Positions 1 to 7,415 of a DNA stretch of 21,113 nucleotides are shown here, piece by piece; position 1 is the first letter of the stretch; each line of letters begins with the position of its first letter. A program made the translations under genes and the position numbers. Source of the stretch: an uncultured Chloroflexota bacterium (GTDB taxonomy: Bacteria > Chloroflexota > Anaerolineae > Caldilineales > Caldilineaceae); contig CAIOHJ010000036.1 in NCBI GenBank assembly GCA_903858085.1, positions 1-21,113 of the forward strand. Direction: 5' to 3'. A model generated the notes under the pieces. It was not told the origin of the DNA and did not search any database. It was given only the letters and a program-made list of their open reading frames with translations.

Positions 1-3
1 CGC

Positions 4-1296
<1,293 letters not shown>

Positions 1297-1314
1297 CGGC
1301 AATCGTTCCCAAAC

Positions 1315-2307
1315 TCACTTGCGGAAGAAGGTGATCCCTGTGCACTGTTCGCTGTCGTTGATCGTGCGCACCCACTTGGGGGATTGCGGCGTCAGATCGC
1401 TGAAATTTGACGATTGTCCACCCAAGGGCAACGAGCCAGGGCAGGCCACCACGAAAATCTCGACCGTAGTCCCGCGCGGGGCGGGCCCACCGAAAGGCGA
1501 AAACCCCCAGAGCCCGTCGCCGACCCCGTCGCAGCCAGAACATTTGGTCGTGCGCGGCTCGTAAAAATGGAGATGGATACAGATACCGTTGATCAGATTG
1601 TTGCTGCGGTCGCGCGTGTAGCCCGAGAAGTACGTCTGGCCAGGGTTGGGCGCGCAGGTTTCTGTGTTCCCCAGAAGATAGGGGTAGTTGTCGGCTGGGG
1701 GCTGCGCCGGTGCAGGCTGTGCCGGCGCAGGCTGTGCCGGTGCAGGGGTAGGCGGCACCGGCGTATTGGTGGGTGGGGCCGGTGCCGGCGGGATATTCTG
1801 CGCTACCGCCACGGTTTCACCGCCACTCACCGCCACCAGCTGACCAAAGACCCAGCCGGCTTGGCCGTTGTAATCGATCTGCCACCAAGAGCTGTCGGAA
1901 TTTTTGCCGGTGATCCGGAAGATGTTGCCCTGCTGCCCGCTGCCCACCAGCCCATAGCTGGTGCCAGGGCCGCTGCGAATGTTGACCAGGTCGTTGAGCA
2001 CCAGCTGGGCGATCTGCGGTGTCGAGGTAGGCGTCTCGGTGGGACTCTCTGCGGGCTGGGGCTCTGCGGGCTGGGGCTCTGCAGGCTGGGCCTCTGCCGG
2101 CTGGGCCTCTGCCGGCTGACCCTCTGCAGGCTGACCCTCTGCGGGCTGGGCGGCGGCGGCCATCGTCGGCGTAAAGGTCGGCAGCGGGGTGCGCGTCGGC
2201 AGCGGGGTCGCCTGGGCCCCCATCCCTCCGCAGCCTGCCAGAGTCCATGCCAATCCGCTGGCCAGCATCCAGCCTGTCCACATCCTGATTGCGTTGTGCC
2301 TGCTCAT
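1315..2307 (-). CDS. SH3b-domain lipoprotein with Pro-rich linkers
   Basis: This is a 330-residue secreted lipoprotein. A hydrophobic signal (about 8-25) ends in the lipobox LAGC, so Cys26 should be lipidated. A Thr/Pro-rich linker (34-50) and seven PAE-type pentapeptides (55-87) follow. Next is a bacterial SH3 domain (about 100-160, with NIRSGPGTSYG and the Trp pair SWWQIDY), typical of proteins that bind peptidoglycan or other wall polymers. A second Pro/Ala/Gln linker (about 173-205) leads to a C-terminal domain of about 120 residues. That domain contains six Cys, including CSGC, and I do not recognise it. ATG at 2307 is chosen because GGAGAG lies 5 nt upstream and the lipobox is then correctly placed; a reading frame extends 31 codons further upstream but has no signal sequence. 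The gene is followed after 18 nt by the glycoside hydrolase, which suggests a joint envelope role. Confidence 0.82.
   Translation of the reverse strand: MSRHNAIRMWTGWMLASGLAWTLAGCGGMGAQATPLPTRTPLPTFTPTMAAAAQPAEGQPAEGQPAEAQPAEAQPAEPQPAEPQPAESPTETPTSTPQIAQLVLNDLVNIRSGPGTSYGLVGSGQQGNIFRITGKNSDSSWWQIDYNGQAGWVFGQLVAVSGGETVAVAQNIPPAPAPPTNTPVPPTPAPAQPAPAQPAPAQPPADNYPYLLGNTETCAPNPGQTYFSGYTRDRSNNLINGICIHLHFYEPRTTKCSGCDGVGDGLWGFSPFGGPAPRGTTVEIFVVACPGSLPLGGQSSNFSDLTPQSPKWVRTINDSEQCTGITFFRK
1702..1746 (-). repeat. three 15-bp repeats encoding Pro/Ala/Gln linker
   Basis: Three tandem 15-bp units (plus-strand form ctgtgccggtgcagg, with small changes) encode repeated AQPAP pentapeptides. They form the second flexible linker of the lipoprotein, between the SH3b domain and the Cys-containing C-terminal domain. 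Confidence 0.85.
2047..2151 (-). repeat. 15-bp tandem repeat encoding PAE-x-Q linker
   Basis: Seven tandem copies of a 15-bp unit (plus-strand form ctctgcgggctgggg, with variants) lie inside the lipoprotein gene. They encode PAEGQ/PAEAQ/PAEPQ pentapeptides. Copies occur as near-identical neighbours (GQ,GQ,AQ,AQ,PQ,PQ), which suggests stepwise duplication by slippage. Because 15 bp is a multiple of three, gain or loss of a copy keeps the frame and only changes linker length. Confidence 0.9.
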
Positions 2308-2368
2308 CTCAACTCTCCATCTGGGCTGCGATCTTGTACGCCTCTGCGCGGTCGCTCTGTACCGGGGC

Positions 2369-2401
2369 AGTATACCACATCTCTGCCACATCTCTGCCAC
2401 A
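2369..2401 (-). promoter_or_regulatory. candidate extended -10 promoter with 11-bp direct repeats
   Basis: On the minus strand TGGTATACT (extended -10; hexamer at 2369-2374) lies about 60 nt before the lipoprotein ATG. There is no good -35 box. Instead, an 11-bp unit (plus strand ccacatctctg) occurs twice in direct tandem at 2375-2385 and 2386-2396, with a partial third copy (ccaca). The repeats cover the place where -35 should be and are spaced by one helical turn, as an activator or repressor site would be. The promoter is moderately supported; the role of the repeat is inference. Confidence 0.5.
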
Positions 2402-2463
2402 AAACGACGAACTGCCCGGCGGGGTTCCCCAGGGCTGCGGGGCGGCCGCTCCCCGTCTGCCCA

Positions 2464-3903
2464 TCAGGGCCGTGCTGGGCGTCTGATGCGCTTCTCCTGC
2501 TGCACCTGGCTGCCGCGATAGCCGGGTGCCACGATCGCCAGATACAGACAGCGGTTGATGTCCATCATGCGCGTGCGCAGCCAGGGTTCGATCTGTTTGG
2601 GGTCGGAGCTGGTCGTGATCATTGTCGGCAGCAGCGCTGTATACCGAAAATTGAGCAGCTGAAACAATTTTTCGCGCGCCCAGGGGGTCGCGCTTTCGGT
2701 CCCCAGATCGTCGAGCACCAGCAGCGGGGTTCGTTTGATTTCGTCGAAGCGGCGGTCGAGGGGTGTGCTCGACTGCGGGTTGAACGCTGCCCGCAGGTGG
2801 TCCAACAAATCGGGCACGACCACAAACATCACGTCGGTGCGGGTGCGTTCCACAAACCGGTTGGCGATGGCTGCGGCCAGGTGCGTTTTGCCGCAGCCAT
2901 GCGTGCCCATCAGCACGAGCCACCCGTGCGGGTCCTCGGCATACTCTCGGCAGCGGACGACGGTCTCGCGCAAATTGGCGCGCTGTTCTGGGGTGAGATC
3001 GCCGCGCTGTGCGTCAAAGGTGGCAAACGTATAGTCGCGGTGCAGATACAGGCAGCTCAGGTCACTCTGCCCGCTGGCCTTGCCGACCCGGTAGTCGGGG
3101 GCCAGGATCAGGACATGGTTGACCAGCCCCACATCCTGGAGGCGGCTGCGCAGGCGTGGATCCAGCTCTTCCAGCCGTTGGTTGGTGGTGATCACCGTCG
3201 GCAGCTGGGCATTGTACCGGTGGTTGAGCAGCTGAAAGAGCTTCTCTTGGGCCCAGGGGGTGCTGGCGTGGGCTCCCAGGTCGTCCAGGATCAACAGGGG
3301 CGCCGAGCGCAGCTGTTCAAACAGTTCATCGTAGGGCAGTTCGCTTTGTGGTCCAAATGTAGAGCGCAGGTGGTCGAGCAGATCGGGCACGATCATGAAC
3401 AATGCTGGGGCCCCCAACGCCACCCTGCGGTTGGCGATCGCGGCGGCCAGGTGGGTCTTGCCGCACCCGTAAGACCCACTCAGCAGCAGCCAGCCCTCCG
3501 GCTGGGCCGCAAAGTTGCTGCAGGTCTCACAGGCACGCCGCAGGTTGGTCTGTTTGTCCGGAGGCAGATGGGAGGGCTCGGCGTGAAAATTTTCAAAAGT
3601 CAACCGGTGCAGTGTCTCCAGGGTCCCGATCGACTGCAGCGAACGCAGCCGCCGCGCCTGCAGCTCCTGGGCACGGCAGTTGCAAGGTACGGCACGGCCA
3701 TACTCCGGGTGGCCGATCGGCCGCTCGGCCACCACGAACCCCGTCCCCCCGCAGCGTGGGCAAGGCGGCAGCGCCGGGCTCGCCGGCAACGCAGGTGCAC
3801 GGTTCAGTTCAGCCGAGGATGATGTCCGAGTATTCGTCGGGGATATATTTGCGGCGTAGATCCGCCTCGCTATCCCGTCCGCTCGCTTCATGGGTTCGTT
3901 CAT
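2464..3903 (-). CDS. dnaC: DnaC/DnaI-type helicase loader with two AAA+ modules
   Basis: This 479-residue protein is probably the ATP-dependent loader of the DnaB helicase. A zinc-ribbon-like N-terminus has CPRC (48-51) and CNC (74-76). Two DnaC-like AAA+ modules follow. Module 1 has Walker A GSYGCGKT (143-150), Walker B LLILDDLG (203-210), sensor VITTN (237-241) and an arginine-rich segment (250-254). Module 2 has Walker A GTHGCGKT (333-340), Walker B LLVLDDLG (394-401), sensor MITTS and RTR (443-445). The modules share long identical runs (GCGKTHLAAAIANR, VPDLLDHLR, EKLFQLLN), so this is an internal duplication. Usual DnaC/DnaI proteins are about 250-310 residues with one module. ATG at 3903 has GGAGGG 5 nt upstream, so the 95-nt overlap with the DnaD-domain gene is probably real. 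Both modules keep their ATPase motifs. IstB-type transposition ATPases are related, but no transposase is nearby. Confidence 0.85.
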   Translation of the reverse strand: MNEPMKRADGIARRIYAANISPTNTRTSSSAELNRAPALPASPALPPCPRCGGTGFVVAERPIGHPEYGRAVPCNCRAQELQARRLRSLQSIGTLETLHRLTFENFHAEPSHLPPDKQTNLRRACETCSNFAAQPEGWLLLSGSYGCGKTHLAAAIANRRVALGAPALFMIVPDLLDHLRSTFGPQSELPYDELFEQLRSAPLLILDDLGAHASTPWAQEKLFQLLNHRYNAQLPTVITTNQRLEELDPRLRSRLQDVGLVNHVLILAPDYRVGKASGQSDLSCLYLHRDYTFATFDAQRGDLTPEQRANLRETVVRCREYAEDPHGWLVLMGTHGCGKTHLAAAIANRFVERTRTDVMFVVVPDLLDHLRAAFNPQSSTPLDRRFDEIKRTPLLVLDDLGTESATPWAREKLFQLLNFRYTALLPTMITTSSDPKQIEPWLRTRMMDINRCLYLAIVAPGYRGSQVQQEKRIRRPARP

Positions 3904-4561
3904 GTTTGCCCTCCGTTTCCCAGCGCTTGAGGATCGCCTGGATATAGCGCAGGGAGCGCTTGTTGCCAGCCACTGCGATCAGAAATGCCTCGTCGACCCA
4001 GTCGGGCGGATAGCTCTTTTCCAGATCGCGCAGCTGGTCTGCGATCAGCGGTGTAAGCAGCCCGATGTTCTGCTCATAGAGGGTAAAGACGTTGGGCCGC
4101 TCCACCTGAATCCGGGCCTCCTCGGGCAGCACCCTGCGCAGCTCCTCCAGCTTGCCCTGGCGGGCCAGCGCCAACGTCTGGCGCCCCTTGACCGTGTTGA
4201 TGAAATACCAGTCGTCGACGGCCATCCCCCCCTCTGCGCCCCATTCGATCTCCAGTTTGAGCAACACCCCGCGCGCGGTCGCCCGCTCCAACGCATCGGC
4301 CAGCGACTGTTGGGGGGTGCGCAGGTCGCTGGCCAGGTTGAGGCTGCGCAAAAGTGTCTCATCCGCACGCAGATCAGCCCCACGCAGGTATTTGAGCTGC
4401 CCCTCCTGCTCGTTGAGCAGCCAGAAACAGTGCAGAATCAGTTTCAATTCGCCCAGGTCGTCGACCCACGGCAGCAGATCGTTGAAAAACAGGTCGGGCA
4501 GTTTGACCAGCTTCATTCTGCTGTCAGGAAACCCGACAAATCCTTTGGGCTGCATCGGCAT
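3809..4561 (-). CDS. DnaD-domain replication protein
   Basis: This 250-residue protein probably helps helicase loading or primosome assembly. Residues 1-125 form a winged-helix-like N-terminal region starting with the FVGFPDS and LPDLFFNDLLP segments typical of this family. Residues 156-217 form the DnaD/phage-replisome-organiser domain: PNVFTLYEQNIGLLTP, then the ending YIQAILKRW (206-214). A charged tail follows. The start is ATG at 4561; the ATG at 4555 is equally possible, while the ATG at 4516 would remove the conserved GFP segment. The gene lies 4 nt after dnaB and overlaps the loader gene by 95 nt, so helicase, DnaD protein and loader should be made from one mRNA. In Firmicutes DnaD acts with DnaB/DnaI-type proteins; the equivalent role here is inference. 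Confidence 0.85.
   Translation of the reverse strand: MPMQPKGFVGFPDSRMKLVKLPDLFFNDLLPWVDDLGELKLILHCFWLLNEQEGQLKYLRGADLRADETLLRSLNLASDLRTPQQSLADALERATARGVLLKLEIEWGAEGGMAVDDWYFINTVKGRQTLALARQGKLEELRRVLPEEARIQVERPNVFTLYEQNIGLLTPLIADQLRDLEKSYPPDWVDEAFLIAVAGNKRSLRYIQAILKRWETEGKHERTHEASGRDSEADLRRKYIPDEYSDIILG
3909..3914 (-). promoter_or_regulatory. Shine-Dalgarno site fixing the dnaC start
   Basis: GGAGGG on the minus strand sits 5 nt before the ATG at 3903, inside the end of the DnaD-domain gene. It decides for the long overlapping start, because no ATG or GTG start in the correct frame exists between the upstream stop and the zinc-binding Cys pair. Confidence 0.75.
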
Positions 4562-4565
4562 GGCT

Positions 4566-6362
4566 CTAGTAGTCCAGTTCTGTGCGCTGCACTTCCAGAT
4601 CCCGAAACTGCGTCAGTTCTTTCCGGAAATAGAGGCTGATCGTACCTGTCGAGCCGTGGCGGTGTTTGGCCACGATCACGTCGGCAATGTTCTGGCGGTC
4701 GGTATCTTCGATATAATAATCTTCCCGATAGATGAAAAGCACGACATCAGCGTCCTGCTCGATGCTGTTGTGCACGACCAGCCCGCCGGCGACAAAGTTG
4801 TGATGAGGCGGCACGGTGAGGTCGTAGACCTCTGCCTGGCCGGCCGCCGAGATTGCAGCCACCGGCTCCCAGCCCACAAAGCGATCGCTCCCCCTTTCTT
4901 CCAAAATAGGGGGGGGGACCGCGATCAGATCTCCCGGCTGGAGCACGTCCAGCCGCTGCCAGCCCGCCGGGCTCAACAGCCGATGGTTGGCTGTTGCCCG
5001 GAGCCTCCGCCCGGACTGCGTCTGCAACTCGAACACCGGTTTGACCCCTGTACAGAACGCTCGAGCCAGGGGGACTGCGCTGAACGTGCCGCTGTGCAGA
5101 TCCAAAGAGGCAACCGTCGTCTTGGGCGGGCGGGCCGCCAGCTGACGGATCGGGACACAACAGCCCAGTTCGGGCAGATAGACTGGCGTCTCTCCGTCCA
5201 GACAGCCGCTTTCTCGCAGGTCCGACAACATCGGACGTTTGTCGCTGCGGCTCTCCACCGCGCGCGAAAGCTGGCTCAGCGCGATCACCGGCACATTCAA
5301 CTCGCGCGCCAGCCCTTTGAGCGACCGGCTGATGTAGGAGATCTCCTGCTGGCGGTTGGCCTCACGGCCGCCAGATTGGCCGGTCATCAGCTGCATGTAG
5401 TCGATCAGCACCAGATCCAGCCCATGTTCGGCATAGAGACGTCGACATTTGGTACGGATTTCGTTGACTGTGGCTGCCGGCGTGTCGTCGATATAGATCG
5501 CCGTGCCCGCCAGCAGGTTGGCCGCCTCCAGCAGGATCGGCCATTCTTCGTCATGGACCTGGCCCAGCCGCAGACGGTGGCTGTCGATCCCAGTTTCCAT
5601 CGAAAGCAGACGCTGGACCAGCTGTTCGTTGCTCATCTCCAGGCTGAAGACACCGACCCGTGCATTGTAGCGTTTGGCTGCATTCTGCGCCACATTCAGC
5701 GCCAGGCTGGTCTTCCCCATCGCCGGGCGGGCGGCCAGAATGATCAGATCGCTTTTCTGCAGGCCGCCCAGCAGACGGTCGAGCAGGGTAAAACCGGTCG
5801 GCACCCCCATCAACGTGTCCTGGTTGCGGGCAAGAAAGTCGATGTGGTCGACGACCTGGGCCATGATCGCTCGGATCGGCATCAGGTCCCGGTGGATCAA
5901 CGACTCGCTGACCCCAAAGATCAGAGACTCCGCCTTGTCGATCACGGTGTCGACTTCCTGGCTGTCGTCGTAGGCCAGCTCGGCGATCTGGCCAGCTGCT
6001 GAGATCAGGCGGCGCAGCAGCGCAGTACGCTCCACAATGCGGGCATAATGGTCCACATACATCGCCGACGGGGTGCTGGCGACCAGATCGGTGATGTAGG
6101 CAGGGCCACCGATCTCTTCCAGATAGCCACGCCGTTCCAACTCGTCGACCACGGTCACAAAATCAAGCGGCTCACGACGCTCGTGCAACCCCATCATGGC
6201 AGCGTACAGCCAGCCATGGCGTTCTCGGTAAAAATCTTCGGCACGCAAAAAATTGGCGATCTTGAGAATCGCATCCGGGTCGATCAACAGCGACCCCAGC
6301 ACCGCACGCTCGGCTTCCAGGTTGGCAGGGATTCCTTTGGGTGCAGTTTCCAGTGGTTCCAT
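4566..6362 (-). CDS. dnaB: replicative DNA helicase DnaB with in-frame mini-intein
   Basis: This is the hexameric 5'-3' helicase of the replication fork. The encoded precursor has 598 residues. Removing residues 387-532 leaves 452, the normal DnaB length. The N-terminal hairpin domain (about 13-115) is followed by a linker and the RecA-like domain with Walker A ARPAMGKTS (211-219), Walker B LVLIDYMQ (Asp321) and the C-terminal KHRHG (566-570). The intein interrupts the conserved loop DLRESG / SIEQDADVV. ATG at 6362 gives the standard MEP...P(A)NLEAERAVLG start; the Shine-Dalgarno is weak. It follows the BFN gene by 141 nt and precedes the DnaD-domain gene by 4 nt. Function depends on protein splicing; all residues needed for splicing are present. 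Confidence 0.95.
   Translation of the reverse strand: MEPLETAPKGIPANLEAERAVLGSLLIDPDAILKIANFLRAEDFYRERHGWLYAAMMGLHERREPLDFVTVVDELERRGYLEEIGGPAYITDLVASTPSAMYVDHYARIVERTALLRRLISAAGQIAELAYDDSQEVDTVIDKAESLIFGVSESLIHRDLMPIRAIMAQVVDHIDFLARNQDTLMGVPTGFTLLDRLLGGLQKSDLIILAARPAMGKTSLALNVAQNAAKRYNARVGVFSLEMSNEQLVQRLLSMETGIDSHRLRLGQVHDEEWPILLEAANLLAGTAIYIDDTPAATVNEIRTKCRRLYAEHGLDLVLIDYMQLMTGQSGGREANRQQEISYISRSLKGLARELNVPVIALSQLSRAVESRSDKRPMLSDLRESGCLDGETPVYLPELGCCVPIRQLAARPPKTTVASLDLHSGTFSAVPLARAFCTGVKPVFELQTQSGRRLRATANHRLLSPAGWQRLDVLQPGDLIAVPPPILEERGSDRFVGWEPVAAISAAGQAEVYDLTVPPHHNFVAGGLVVHNSIEQDADVVLFIYREDYYIEDTDRQNIADVIVAKHRHGSTGTISLYFRKELTQFRDLEVQRTELDY
4767..5204 (-). other. mini-intein in DnaB (146 residues, no homing endonuclease)
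   Basis: This self-splicing protein element spans precursor residues 387-532. Block A begins with Cys387 (CLDGETPV). Block B has the TxxH motif in LRATANHRLLS (Thr457, His460). Block F is VYDLTVPPHHNFVAG, and block G ends in VVHN (His531-Asn532) with Ser533 as the +1 extein residue. These are the residues of a class 1 intein. Only about 40 residues separate blocks B and F and no LAGLIDADG motif is seen, so the endonuclease has been lost or was never present. The insertion point, DLRESG^C...HN^SIEQDAD, is the same as that of the cyanobacterial and Rhodothermus DnaB inteins. Without an endonuclease it cannot home by itself. Confidence 0.93.
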
Positions 6363-6503
6363 CGTTGCGTCTGCTCAGCTCATTGCGGCCAGAGCCACTT
6401 GGTGACAACAGTCAAATGTCTGGATGCCGACAAAAACAGCGAGGCTGCCCAGCCTACAGCCCCGCCCTCTGCAATTCATTCGATTTGCACAACCGTACCC
6501 CAC

Positions 6504-7028
6504 TCAGTTGCCCAACAGGCTGTCCAGATCCAACCCTTCTACAAAATCCTTGAAGGCACCCAGGTCCTCGTTGCTGCTGTCGCTGTACGCAGGACGGCTG
6601 CTTTTTTCTTCAGAGAGCGGCATCTCTTCTTCAGGCAACATACCAGCCTGATCCATCACTTCCTCAGCCACATAGATCGGAACACTCACCCGCACCGCCA
6701 AAGCGATCGCGTCGCTGGGCCGGCTGTCGATCTCTGTGGTCTCCCCTTGGACATCGAGCACGATCCGGGCGTAATAGGTGTTCCGCTCCAGGCTGTTGAT
6801 CACAATGTGGACGACCTCGGCGCCCAACACGTCGATCACAGATTTGAGCAGATCGTGGGTCAGCGGCCTGGGGGCCTCCATCCCCTGCAGTTGCAAGGTG
6901 ATGGCATCTGCCTCGAACGGGCCGATCCAGATCGGCAAAAATCGCTCGCTGCTTTCTTCTTTCAGCACGACAATGCGATTTTGCGACAACAGGCTGACCC
7001 GAATGCTGTCGATTGTCACTTCAATCAT
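6504..7028 (-). CDS. BFN-domain (bifunctional nuclease, DUF151) protein
   Basis: This is a 174-residue cytosolic protein of the BFN/DUF151 family, whose plant members have been described as nucleases; the bacterial role is not well defined. The family core covers residues 1-120: RIVVLKEE, LPIWIGPFEADAI (31-43), a NTYYARI strand (83-89) and the signature DSRPSDAIALAVR (101-113). An acidic tail ends in LGAFKDFVEGLDLDSL. I chose ATG at 7028 because the family starts MIEV and GGAAGG lies 6 nt upstream. The frame stays open 28 codons further but runs through the 14-bp repeats. It is the first gene after a good promoter and precedes dnaB by 141 nt. That gap contains only a weak hairpin (5-bp stem, aggct/agcct, near 6446-6459) before TGTTTTTG, so some read-through into dnaB is likely. 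Confidence 0.9.
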   Translation of the reverse strand: MIEVTIDSIRVSLLSQNRIVVLKEESSERFLPIWIGPFEADAITLQLQGMEAPRPLTHDLLKSVIDVLGAEVVHIVINSLERNTYYARIVLDVQGETTEIDSRPSDAIALAVRVSVPIYVAEEVMDQAGMLPEEEMPLSEEKSSRPAYSDSSNEDLGAFKDFVEGLDLDSLLGN

Positions 7029-7066
7029 GGCTCCCCTTCCTGTGGAAACCAACCCTCTGCGTTCGT

Positions 7067-7102
7067 CCACCAAACTGCATCCACCAAACTGCATCCACCA
7101 CA
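7067..7102. repeat. 14-bp tandem repeat in the BFN 5' leader
   Basis: The unit ccaccaaactgcat occurs at 7067-7080 and exactly again at 7081-7094, followed by a partial copy (ccaccaca). It lies between the predicted transcription start (about 7157) and the BFN start codon, so it would be part of the untranslated leader. Function unknown. Confidence 0.8.
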
Positions 7103-7125
7103 CGGCTTCCATTCAAAGGTCTGCA

Positions 7126-7144
7126 CGACCGGAGTTGCCGGTCG
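7126..7144. promoter_or_regulatory. perfect stem-loop in the BFN 5' leader
   Basis: CGACCGG and CCGGTCG form a perfect 7-bp stem around a 5-nt loop. It lies about 13 nt after the predicted start of the minus-strand transcript. No T-run follows on the minus strand, so it is not a classical terminator. A protein-binding operator or an mRNA-stabilising 5' hairpin are the two plausible readings. Confidence 0.4.
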
Positions 7145-7164
7145 GTTTCGCTGAGAATGGTGTC

Positions 7165-7192
7165 AGTATACCACAGCTTGGGATCGGGTCAA
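7165..7192 (-). promoter_or_regulatory. sigma70-type extended -10 promoter of the BFN gene
   Basis: On the minus strand TTGACC (7187-7192) is separated by 16 bp from TATACT (7165-7170), and TGG directly precedes the -10 hexamer. This is the best promoter in the window. The predicted start near 7157 gives a leader of about 130 nt before the ATG at 7028. Confidence 0.75.
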
Positions 7193-7221
7193 AGTCATTT
7201 TCCACACGCGTCGGCCAAAAT

Positions 7222-7250
7222 TTGGCGTGCAGCCAACGTTCGGCTATACT
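7222..7250 (+). promoter_or_regulatory. promoter of the tRNA-Pro gene
   Basis: TTGGCG (7222-7227) and TATACT (7245-7250) are 17 bp apart, and the tRNA begins 12 nt after the -10 box. The -35 boxes of this promoter and of the divergent BFN promoter are 29 bp apart, so the two could influence each other. Confidence 0.7.
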
Positions 7251-7259
7251 TTATCTGTC

Positions 7260-7336
<77 letters not shown>

Positions 7337-7351
7337 ACAACAGCCTTCTTC

Positions 7352-7384
7352 ATGCCTGTCCGCCTGGACAGGCATCTGTTTTAT
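7352..7384 (+). terminator. rho-independent terminator after tRNA-Pro
   Basis: ATGCCTGTCC and GGACAGGCAT form a perfect 10-bp stem with a 4-nt loop (GCCT), followed after two bases by GTTTTAT. It begins 17 nt after the tRNA. The short T-run may allow some read-through into the next gene, which starts at 7416. Confidence 0.7.
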
Positions 7385-7403
7385 CGGGAGCGCCCGCCTG
7401 TAG

Positions 7404-7409
7404 TAGACT
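7404..7409 (+). promoter_or_regulatory. candidate -10 box for leaderless start at 7416
   Basis: TAGACT lies exactly 6 bp before the ATG at 7416, so transcription would start at or next to the start codon. No Shine-Dalgarno is seen. The -35 region (ttatcg, 17 bp upstream) is poor. Read-through from the tRNA promoter is the alternative. Confidence 0.3.
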
Positions 7410-7415
7410 GTGGCT

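Noticed and set aside
2402..2463. Terminator after the loader gene
   Set aside because: GC-rich short inverted repeats (GGGG-AA-CCCC) are present, but no T-run follows on the minus strand.
1414..3822. Plus-strand open frame of 802 codons across the lipoprotein and loader genes
   Set aside because: It is antisense to two well-supported genes, is low in complexity and has no recognisable domain. Long antisense frames are common at this GC content.
2464..3903. IstB of an insertion sequence
   Set aside because: No transposase, terminal repeats or target duplication is seen, and the neighbours are dnaB and a DnaD-domain gene.
4152..6002. Plus-strand open frame of 616 codons opposite the DnaD-domain gene and dnaB
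   Set aside because: It is a shadow frame across conserved helicase sequence, with no start signal and no known motifs.
7029..7112. Longer BFN protein starting upstream in the 14-bp repeats
   Set aside because: The family begins at MIEV, and a good Shine-Dalgarno stands before the ATG at 7028.
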